A stretch of DNA of 8,733 nucleotides, from contig JAKAEG010000124.1 in assembly GCA_021819985.1 (NCBI GenBank), positions 1 to 8,733 of the forward strand, read 5' to 3'. The notes beneath the pieces were generated by a model. That model was given only the letters and a program-made list of their open reading frames with translations. It made no database searches and was not told the DNA's origin. A program made the translations under genes and the position numbers. Below, piece after piece: positions 1 through 5,563 of the stretch (within the stretch, counting starts at the first letter, position 1; every line of letters starts with the position of its first letter). This DNA comes from Nitrospirota bacterium. Lineage in GTDB: Bacteria > Nitrospirota > Thermodesulfovibrionia > Thermodesulfovibrionales > JdFR-88.

Positions 1-333
1 CGAATGGGCCGCTTTTTTAAACAATTCCGAGGCCCATTGGTTTAGGCTTTTTCCGGACGCCTTGGCCATGATAAGGGCCTTCGCATGCACCTCCGGAGGT
101 ATGCGCAGCATCAGCCTGCCAGAGGCTGGCTTTTCGGGTTTACGGCCGCTCGCCTTGCAATCGGCAAGATAATGGTTGATTGCCTCCGCGAAACGCTCTT
201 TGAGTTCGGCGACCGTTGCCCCATGAAAACTGATGGCGTCTCCGATCCCCAAAACCCGCCCCACAAAGATATTGTCGCGCGGATCGAATCCAACGCGGGC
301 TTTATATCCTTTATATGTCATTACGTTCATCAT
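1..333 (-). CDS. hicB: HicB family antitoxin, C-terminal end cut by window edge
   Basis: Reading the minus strand from the ATG at 333 gives 111 open codons with no stop before the window edge, so the gene is partial, although HicB proteins of this type are only about 110-115 residues and little should be missing. Residues 6-60 form the HicB domain (TYKGYKARVGFDP, then VGRVLGIGDAISFHG and ELKERFAEAINHYLADC). Residues 72-105 (GRLMLRIPPEVHAKALIMAK, then SGKSLNQWASELF) look like a ribbon-helix-helix DNA-binding domain. By family knowledge HicB binds and neutralises the HicA toxin and represses its own operon. The start ATG overlaps the hicA stop as ATGA, which suggests translational coupling. A second ATG follows immediately at 330, so the exact start may be either. 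The DNA-binding domain fits the palindrome found before hicA. Confidence 0.9.
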   Translation of the reverse strand, partial: MMNVMTYKGYKARVGFDPRDNIFVGRVLGIGDAISFHGATVAELKERFAEAINHYLADCKASGRKPEKPASGRLMLRIPPEVHAKALIMAKASGKSLNQWASELFKKAAHS

Positions 334-584
334 GGTTTCACCTTCAGCTTCGTAAACCACTCTCGCAATTCCTCCACTTGGTATTTTTTCGCCTCTTTTC
401 CCGGATGAGGGCGATGCAAATACTCGCGGCTCCCCCTCAACTCGAAGACTACCCTTGAACCTTCTCCTTCACGAACTTCACCGCCCAGTGAGACTATGAG
501 CGCCTCTATATCCGAGAACACAATCCCGCCTCGCGTTGGCGTGGAGAAAACGGCCTCAAGTACGCGGCGATGTTTTGTCTTCAC
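330..584 (-). CDS. hicA: HicA family mRNA-interferase-type toxin
   Basis: An 84-residue protein of HicA size. Residues 20-50 read GIVFSDIEALIVSLGGEV then EGSRVVFEL, followed by HRPHP (57-61) and a C-terminal helix YQVEELREWFTKL (68-80). This matches the HicA subgroup with the layout 'KHRxxLEAIF...DIEALxxxLG...GSRVxFxLxG...HRPHP'. HicA toxins bind RNA through a dsRBD-like fold and cleave mRNA. The classic GSHH histidine is not present here: the position reads GSR (42-44), so H57 or H60 may matter instead. The start is GTG at 584. An in-frame TAA lies directly upstream, so the protein cannot begin earlier, and no Shine-Dalgarno is visible. The stop TGA overlaps the hicB start. Toxin-first gene order is usual for hicAB. 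Confidence 0.9.
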   Translation of the reverse strand: MKTKHRRVLEAVFSTPTRGGIVFSDIEALIVSLGGEVREGEGSRVVFELRGSREYLHRPHPGKEAKKYQVEELREWFTKLKVKP

Positions 585-589
585 TTATC

Positions 590-612
590 ATGATAGCACT
601 TTTTGCTATCAT
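590..612. promoter_or_regulatory. Perfect 9-bp inverted repeat, likely HicB operator
   Basis: ATGATAGCA (590-598) and TGCTATCAT (604-612) are perfect inverted copies around a 5-base centre. One arm covers the extended -10 and the other fills the spacer next to the -35, so a bound protein would block RNA polymerase. HicB has a C-terminal ribbon-helix-helix domain, and HicB antitoxins are known to autoregulate by binding operator repeats. Assigning this site to HicB is inference from position and symmetry. Confidence 0.65.
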
Positions 613-618
613 TGGCAA
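590..618 (-). promoter_or_regulatory. Predicted sigma70-type promoter of hicAB
   Basis: On the minus strand TTGCCA (618-613, 5/6 match to the -35 consensus) is followed after exactly 17 bases by TATCAT (595-590, 5/6 match to the -10). The bases before the -10 are TGC, an extended -10 (TGn) motif. Transcription should begin about 6-7 bases later, near 584-583, which is the hicA GTG start itself. The motifs are seen directly; promoter activity is inferred. Confidence 0.7.
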
Positions 619-801
619 TCCGGAACTATCTCGAAATCCGCGGAAAAACTTTTCTCAAAAATCTATATTTCAATCTGTTAATTGCTTTAAATGGAGCCTT
701 TTTGAATTATTAGTTGGATAGTTTTTTGTGGCTTATCCCATGCCCGTTAATATCAAAAATAAAAAAGGGAATAAAATCCGGGCGAGTTAAAAAAATGCCG
801 T

Positions 802-1503
802 TTACAAATCCGCTTTGAACCTGTATCCGATACCTGGCTCGTTTATTAGGAATCTGGGCCTGGCCGGGTCGGCTTCAAGCTTGTGCCTGAGCTGGGTCAT
901 ATATACCCGCAAATATTGCGTCTGCTGGGCGTAATTGGCCCCCCAGACCTCTTTTAACATCTGGCTGTGAGTAAGCACTTTTCCGGCGTTTCCGGCCAGC
1001 AGGGAGAGGAGCTTGTATTCAATAGGGGTCAGATGTACCTCCTGACCGCTTAAAAAAACCTGCCTTTTTGAAAAATCTATTTTCAGGTCCCCTGCGCTGA
1101 CAACCGATTCCTTTTGTCCGGACCGCTGCATGGCCCTGTGGCGCATCGCAACCCGTATGCGTGCAAGCAGTTCACCGGACCCGAAAGGTTTTATCAGGTA
1201 ATCGTCAGCGCCCTCATCCAGCGCGGTCACTTTGTCCAATTCCTTTTCCCTCGCGGAAATGACGATAATCGGCACGTTGGTCCATTCCCTTAATCGCCTG
1301 GTCACCTCCAGCCCGTCGATATCGGGCAGCCCCAGATCGAGCAAAATGACATCCGGGTTGCGGGAAGCGGCCTCGCTCAATCCCTTTCCTCCCGTTTCGG
1401 CCTCAACCACGTTATATCCGTGGCCCTGAAGTATCAACCGGATGAAACGTCTCATCTGCGGCTCGTCCTCGATAAGGAGTATGGATTCTTTATATTCCGT
1501 CAA
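802..1503 (-). CDS. kdpE: KdpE, OmpR-family response regulator of K+ uptake
   Basis: A 233-residue two-domain regulator. The receiver domain (about 8-120) has the acidic pair E12-D13, phospho-acceptor D56 in LLDLGLPDIDG, S83 and K105 in YLIKPFG. A winged-helix DNA-binding domain (about 140-232) ends with YLRVYMTQLRHKLE and the KdpE-like signature DPARPRFLINEPGIGYRF. KdpE accepts phosphate from KdpD and activates the kdpFABC promoter when K+ is limiting. The start is TTG at 1503: no ATG or GTG start lies between the kdpD stop and the receiver core, and an AAAGGA Shine-Dalgarno ends 11 bases upstream. The gap to kdpD is 15 bases, so the two are almost surely cotranscribed. I see no convincing terminator after the TAA. 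Confidence 0.96.
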   Translation of the reverse strand: MTEYKESILLIEDEPQMRRFIRLILQGHGYNVVEAETGGKGLSEAASRNPDVILLDLGLPDIDGLEVTRRLREWTNVPIIVISAREKELDKVTALDEGADDYLIKPFGSGELLARIRVAMRHRAMQRSGQKESVVSAGDLKIDFSKRQVFLSGQEVHLTPIEYKLLSLLAGNAGKVLTHSQMLKEVWGANYAQQTQYLRVYMTQLRHKLEADPARPRFLINEPGIGYRFKADL

Positions 1504-1518
1504 AAAACAGAATTTCCT

Positions 1519-4296
1519 TTAAGCCTCAATGTCGCCGGAATCCATTGCACCGGCATCCAGTATGGCGCCTGACGCCCCCGCGCCGGAGGTCTGCTGGTCT
1601 GAAACGGATGCCGCCCTTTCAGGCTCAGGCAAAGGCGGCTGTTTACCTACCGGCAGCGTGAACCGGAAGGCGGCCCCGCCTTCCGGACGGTTTTCGGCCC
1701 AGATGCGCCCGCCATGGGCGCTGATGATGGCATCGCAGATGGCAAGTCCCAGGCCAATGCCTCCGCCCGCGCCATGCACGAATTTATCGAATATCTTTTC
1801 TTCCTCACCGGGCGGAATGCCGGGCCCACGGTCCGCAACCTCAAAAAACAGGGATTTTTCCCCCTCCATTCCCGCCTGAAGGTCAATGGGGGTGCCCGCC
1901 GGCGTGTATTTAAGGGCGTTGTCCATCAAATTCATCAGGGTCTGTTCTATGAGGAGCGGATCAAAGGGCACCAGGGGAAGGTCGGCTGGAACGTTCACAT
2001 TTATCTGGCGGCCTTTCAGCCTTTCGGACATCCTGTTAAGGACAACTCCGACGATCTCCTCGATGGACTGCCATTCCTTTTTCAGGTTGATCGCCTTTGC
2101 CTCCAGGCGTGTCATATCGAGGACATTTTTTATTATCTGGTTCAGGCGCTCGGCTTCCTCCTGGATGGTGCGCACCAGTTCCTGTCTGGCCTGCTGCGAA
2201 AGCTCAATGTCCCGTTCCAGAAGCGCGGTAGCGGCCCCGGTGATAGCGGCAAGCGGGGTGCGCAGGTCATGCGAGACCGAACTCAAAAGAGTGCTCCTCA
2301 GGGCTTCGGCCTCCGCCCTGATGAGCGCCTGCTGGGCCTCCTGGGCCAGAAGTGTCCGGTCCACCGCCATGGCTATCTGGTTTGCGAAGCTCTCAAGCAC
2401 ATGTATCTGATCGTGGTCGAACGGGCCGGACTCGCTGGACGGCATAACGCCAAGCACGCCGACCGTTCTGGAAGAAGTGGTAAGCGGTATATACAGGGCT
2501 TTTGCGCCTGAAAGGGTATCGGTGCCCAAACCGGCTTCCTGGCGGTGATCGAAAGCCCATTGGGCCACGCCGGTTTCATTTTGGTCGATTACAAAGGCCT
2601 CAGGCCCGATAACCGGAGCGGACAGCTTGCCGTGCTCATCCGGCACAAGTATGACGGCATGGCATGAGAACAGTTCGCTCAAGCGCCTTATCGCAACGAT
2701 GCAGGTCCTGTCGATCCCGCGCTCATGGACCAGCTCGCGGCTCAAGCTGTAGAGAGCGGCTGTCCTTCGTTCCCTGGCCCCCGAGGACTCGGCCTGCCTG
2801 CGTATCCGGAGGGTCATCCCGCTTATAACAAGCGCGACCACGAACATTACTATAAAGGTGAAAAAATATTTCACCTCGCTGACGGCAAAAGTATACCTGG
2901 GCGGCACGAAAAAGAAGTCGAAAGCCAGCACGCTAAGGACGGTCGTAAGAATGGACGGCCCCTTGCCCGCCCGGCTGGAGACAGACACGATACCAAGCAG
3001 ATATAGCATTGCCACATCGACTGGCGTGAAATATGGGAATAGAACAAAGGCAATGCCTGTTGTTACCGCGACCGCAGCCAGGGCCGTGATCCACTCTTTC
3101 CAGTCAGGTGTTGGACGGGATGCCGGTTTTGCAATGTGTTTTGCAAGGGGCTCGCCGGTATCGCCGGTAATCACATAGACGTCGATTTCCCCGCTGCCCC
3201 GGACTATATCATCCAGCATGGAGCCAAAAACCTTGTCTTTCCACTTGGGATGCGTGGGCTTGCCGATGAGTATCTTTGTCGCATTTATCGAACGGGCATA
3301 ATGCAATATCTCATCGCTGGCCTTGTGGCCGGAAAGGGTGACAGTCTCGGCCCCGAGACTTTCGGCCAGGCGCATATGCTCGTCAAGCTGCCTCAGGTCG
3401 TTGTCCGAAGGTTTCACTTTATGCGGGGCCTCGACATAGACCGCTATGAGCGGAGATCTCAGGCCCACGGCCATGCGTTTGCCGGCCCTGATGAGACGGA
3501 TGGAACGGGGATTGGGGCCAACGCAGACCAGTATCCGCTCACCTGCGGGCCATACTTCCCTGACCCCTTTGCCAAGCCTGTAGTCCCGCATCTGCTCATC
3601 AACGCTCTCTGCGGTCCGGCGGAGAGCAAGCTCTCTGAGCGCAAGCAGGTTCCCCTTCCTGAAAAAGTTTTCCCTTGCCCTTGAAACCAGTTCCGGGACA
3701 TATACCTTCCCTTCCCTGAGCCGTTTTAAAAGGTCTTCCGGCGGGAGGTCTATGAGTTCAAGATCATCTGCCCGGTCCAGCAGAAAATCCGGCACCGTCT
3801 CCCGTACGCTTACGCCCGTGATCTGGGAAACAACGTCATTAAGACTTTCAAGGTGCTGCACGTTAAGGGTCGTGTATACGTTAATGCCGGCCCCCAGGAG
3901 TTCATATATGTCCTGCCAGCGTTTCTTATGCCGGCAACCGGGGGCATTGGTATGGGCAAGCTCATCTACAAGAATTATGGAGGGTTTGCGGGCCAGGGCC
4001 GCATCAAGGTCGAACTCTTTCAGTTTCGTGCCCCGGTATTCGAGTTCGCGGCGGGGGAGGATGTCCAAACCAGACAGGAGCGCCTCTGTTTCCTTGCGGC
4101 CGTGCGACTCGGCAATGCCTACAACGACGTCCACTCCTTCGTCGCGTTTCTGCCTCGCCGCGTCAAGCATTGCATAGGTCTTGCCGACCCCTGGAGCGGC
4201 GCCAAAAAATATCTTCAGCTGCCCTTCCCGGCTGCGCTCCTCGTCCCTTCGAACCCTTGCCAGGATGTCTTCAGGATTTGGCCTTTTTTCCTCCAT
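1519..4296 (-). CDS. kdpD: KdpD, membrane sensor histidine kinase for K+ limitation
   Basis: A 925-residue kinase with the full KdpD architecture. The N-terminal KdpD domain has Walker A GAAPGVGKT (32-40) and a Walker B-like VDELAHTNAPG (110-120). A universal-stress-protein-like domain follows (about 248-375, starting ERILVCVGPNPRS). Four closely packed membrane helices (DUF4118 type) lie at about 402-498, then a GAF-like region (about 520-650). The dimerisation/phosphotransfer domain has H676 in SVSHDLRTP. The ATPase domain has N793 in MDNALKYTP, then DRGPGIP and GGIGLGLAI. KdpD senses K+ limitation or osmotic upshift and phosphorylates, and in some species dephosphorylates, KdpE. The last roughly 35 residues are rich in Ala, Gly and Ser and look disordered, making the protein a little longer than the roughly 895 residues of E. 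coli KdpD. The ATG at 4296 has a GGGAG site (4306-4302) five bases upstream. Confidence 0.97.
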   Translation of the reverse strand: MEEKRPNPEDILARVRRDEERSREGQLKIFFGAAPGVGKTYAMLDAARQKRDEGVDVVVGIAESHGRKETEALLSGLDILPRRELEYRGTKLKEFDLDAALARKPSIILVDELAHTNAPGCRHKKRWQDIYELLGAGINVYTTLNVQHLESLNDVVSQITGVSVRETVPDFLLDRADDLELIDLPPEDLLKRLREGKVYVPELVSRARENFFRKGNLLALRELALRRTAESVDEQMRDYRLGKGVREVWPAGERILVCVGPNPRSIRLIRAGKRMAVGLRSPLIAVYVEAPHKVKPSDNDLRQLDEHMRLAESLGAETVTLSGHKASDEILHYARSINATKILIGKPTHPKWKDKVFGSMLDDIVRGSGEIDVYVITGDTGEPLAKHIAKPASRPTPDWKEWITALAAVAVTTGIAFVLFPYFTPVDVAMLYLLGIVSVSSRAGKGPSILTTVLSVLAFDFFFVPPRYTFAVSEVKYFFTFIVMFVVALVISGMTLRIRRQAESSGARERRTAALYSLSRELVHERGIDRTCIVAIRRLSELFSCHAVILVPDEHGKLSAPVIGPEAFVIDQNETGVAQWAFDHRQEAGLGTDTLSGAKALYIPLTTSSRTVGVLGVMPSSESGPFDHDQIHVLESFANQIAMAVDRTLLAQEAQQALIRAEAEALRSTLLSSVSHDLRTPLAAITGAATALLERDIELSQQARQELVRTIQEEAERLNQIIKNVLDMTRLEAKAINLKKEWQSIEEIVGVVLNRMSERLKGRQINVNVPADLPLVPFDPLLIEQTLMNLMDNALKYTPAGTPIDLQAGMEGEKSLFFEVADRGPGIPPGEEEKIFDKFVHGAGGGIGLGLAICDAIISAHGGRIWAENRPEGGAAFRFTLPVGKQPPLPEPERAASVSDQQTSGAGASGAILDAGAMDSGDIEA

Positions 4297-4371
4297 CTTA
4301 TCTCCCTTTTACTATTTAAACGGCTGTCTTTTAATCTGTTTTAATTTCATGAATAATAGTTTTTATTCGTC

Positions 4372-4396
4372 ATGCCCGAGGACCTTTATCGGGCAT
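4372..4396. repeat. Left hairpin of the paired intergenic repeat
   Basis: ATGCCCGA (4372-4379) pairs perfectly with TCGGGCAT (4389-4396) around a 9-base loop. On the plus strand a short T-rich run follows, but no plus-strand gene lies upstream, so a terminator role is unlikely. On the minus strand the hairpin lies in the leader before kdpD. Confidence 0.75.
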
Positions 4397-4475
4397 CCAT
4401 TTTTATTCACTTCGGGAATCGAACGAATGTAAGGAGTCCGCCCTTTATTCAAATTCGCTCGTTCTGGCGCTCGCT

Positions 4476-4493
4476 ATCCATTTTAAATTGGAT
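4476..4493. repeat. Imperfect 18-base palindrome centred on TTTAAA
   Basis: ATCCA at 4476 and TGGAT ending at 4493 flank an AT-rich centre; 16 of 18 positions are self-complementary. It abuts and slightly overlaps the right hairpin and appears to belong to the same composite element. Its function is unknown. Confidence 0.5.
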
Positions 4494-4516
4494 TCCCGCT
4501 AAAAACATGCGGGAAT
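4492..4516. repeat. Right hairpin of the paired intergenic repeat
   Basis: ATTCCCGC (4492-4499) pairs perfectly with GCGGGAAT (4509-4516) around a 9-base loop, the same geometry as the left hairpin. It lies downstream of the small membrane-protein gene on the transcribed strand and could slow polymerase or protect the 3' end of the kdpABC message. The T-tract expected of an intrinsic terminator is missing. Confidence 0.75.
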
Positions 4517-4579
4517 GACGACAAGAATATTAATACGTTCGAGATTGCCACTCATACAAAATACAAATTGAGCCCCTGT

Positions 4580-4897
4580 CTATTTTCCAAACTGGATCAC
4601 CATGCCGCCGGCTATTATCAAAATCAGGCCGAACCAGGTGGATGCGGCAATGTTTTCGAGGAAAAAAAACCGGCCAAAAAGAATGCTTACCAGCGCGAAC
4701 ACCGCTACATAGACGCCAAGCAGTTTAGAGAAATCCCATTTGACCATATTGACGGTCAGCCCGTAAAAACCCAATATCGCCATTCCTGCTATTATCACGA
4801 CCAGACCGCGCGTCCTGAGCCCGCGCCTGACGAGCGCGTCTCCCCCAACCTCCAGCACCGCGGCAGCGACAAAAATTAACCAGGCTATTATCGTCAT
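4580..4897 (-). CDS. Small four-helix membrane protein, SMR/YnfA/DMT-like
   Basis: A 105-residue, highly hydrophobic protein with four predicted helices (about 2-20, 31-50, 57-79, 84-103). Helix 1 carries AAAVLEVGGDAL, placing E16 where SMR transporters such as EmrE have their essential proton- and substrate-binding glutamate (E14). Helix 4 (FGLILIIAGGMVIQFG) also resembles the SMR/EamA end. This suggests a small drug/metabolite-type transporter or a YnfA-like protein; the substrate cannot be read from sequence. I chose the ATG at 4897 because AGGAG lies six bases upstream and helix 1 begins at once. A GTG at 4951 would add 18 charged residues and overlap the kdpC stop by four bases, but its spacing from a G-rich site is poor. 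Its position directly after kdpC implies cotranscription. A role in K+ uptake is unproven. Confidence 0.75.
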   Translation of the reverse strand: MTIIAWLIFVAAAVLEVGGDALVRRGLRTRGLVVIIAGMAILGFYGLTVNMVKWDFSKLLGVYVAVFALVSILFGRFFFLENIAASTWFGLILIIAGGMVIQFGK

Positions 4898-4903
4898 TTT
4901 CCA

Positions 4904-4908
4904 CTCCT
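4904..4908 (-). promoter_or_regulatory. Shine-Dalgarno deciding the small membrane-protein start
   Basis: AGGAG on the minus strand, six bases before the ATG at 4897. It favours that start over the upstream GTG at 4951, which overlaps kdpC. Confidence 0.7.
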
Positions 4909-4947
4909 GATCGATCAGAAATTTTTCCAGTTCTTTTAATATACCCT

Positions 4948-5532
4948 TCACTTCCCCATTTCATCCAGCGACAGGTTCAGCTTCAGCACGTTTACGGCGG
5001 GCTCTCCGAATATGCCAAGAAACCGCCCATTGGTATTTGCCTGGATAAGCCCGAGGACTTTCGCCTCATCCAGCCCCCTGGCCCTTGCCACCCTGCCCGC
5101 CTGATACAATGCCGCGGCGGGGCTGATCGCCGGGTCCAGCCCGCTTCCTGAAGAGGTCACGAGATCAACGGGTATAGGATTCCGGTTGCCAGGGCCGGCT
5201 GCGTGCAGTGCGGCAACACGCGCCTTTACGGCCTCCATGAGAGCGGGATTATTGGGGCCCAGGTTGGATCCGGAGGAAGAGCTTCCGTTATACGGGTAAG
5301 GTGTGGTCGCGGAGGGCCTTCCCCAAAAATATTCGGGGCCATCGAACTGCTGGCCTATCAGGGCGGAGCCCACCGGCTTGCCGTCTTTCATTATGATGCT
5401 TCCGTTTGCCTTTGCAGGGAAAACGGCCTGGGAAATACCTGTGATGGCGAGGGGATAAATTATCCCGGTAAGCACCGTTAGCACGATCAGCGTCATCACC
5501 GCGTTTCTGATCATTTTTATGGACATTTTCAT
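4948..5532 (-). CDS. kdpC: KdpC, accessory subunit of the K+-transporting ATPase
   Basis: A 194-residue protein, close to the usual size of about 190. One N-terminal membrane helix (about 9-32, MIRNAVMTLIVLTVLTGIIY) anchors a soluble domain outside the cytoplasm. Family motifs are present in order: GSALIGQQFDGPEYFWGRPSAT, read here in parts as GSALIGQQF and PEYFWGRPSA, then GSNLGPNNPAL, SSGSGLDPAISPAAALYQ, and the C-terminal GEPAVNVLKLNLSLD. KdpC stabilises the KdpA-KdpB complex and is thought to raise nucleotide affinity of the pump. The ATG at 5532 has a strong AGGAGG (5545-5540) seven bases upstream; M3 is a less likely alternative. It follows kdpB by 31 bases within the same operon. Confidence 0.96.
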   Translation of the reverse strand: MKMSIKMIRNAVMTLIVLTVLTGIIYPLAITGISQAVFPAKANGSIIMKDGKPVGSALIGQQFDGPEYFWGRPSATTPYPYNGSSSSGSNLGPNNPALMEAVKARVAALHAAGPGNRNPIPVDLVTSSGSGLDPAISPAAALYQAGRVARARGLDEAKVLGLIQANTNGRFLGIFGEPAVNVLKLNLSLDEMGK

Positions 5533-5563
5533 TTATATTCCTCCTTTTTCAGGCCATGTTTGT

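Larger units (their letters stand above)
4368..4520. repeat. Inverted pair of hairpin repeats, MITE-like element
   Basis: Two related units of about 35-38 bases face each other at the ends of a 153-base stretch. The left begins CGTCATGCCCG and continues to CGGGCATCCA. The right, read on the minus strand, begins CGTCATTCCCG and continues to CGGGAATCCA. Each unit is itself a hairpin with an 8-bp stem and a 9-base loop. The interior (about 4405-4487) has no coding sequence but holds GAACGA and TCGTTC in inverted orientation. GTCATTCCCGC...GCGGGAAT-type units are familiar as dispersed intergenic repeats in several Gram-negative lineages. Calling this a mobilisable miniature element is inference: I see no clear target-site duplication. 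Confidence 0.6.

Noticed and set aside
85..408. A 107-codon plus-strand open frame over hicB and hicA
   Set aside because: The minus strand here encodes good HicB and HicA families; the plus product resembles nothing I know and lacks a ribosome-binding site that would argue for it.
742..783. GCCCG and CGGGC flanking an AT-rich stretch after kdpE, as a possible terminator
   Set aside because: The stem is only 5 bp with a loop of about 32 bases and no proper T-tract placement, so it is too weak to call.
1714..2511. A 265-codon open frame on the plus strand antisense to kdpD
   Set aside because: It lies fully opposite a clear kinase domain, has no recognisable domain, and is explained by the codon bias of kdpD.
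4297..4367. A possible kdpDE promoter with TATTAT as the -10
   Set aside because: No acceptable -35 lies 16-18 bases upstream; AT-richness alone makes such -10 matches common.
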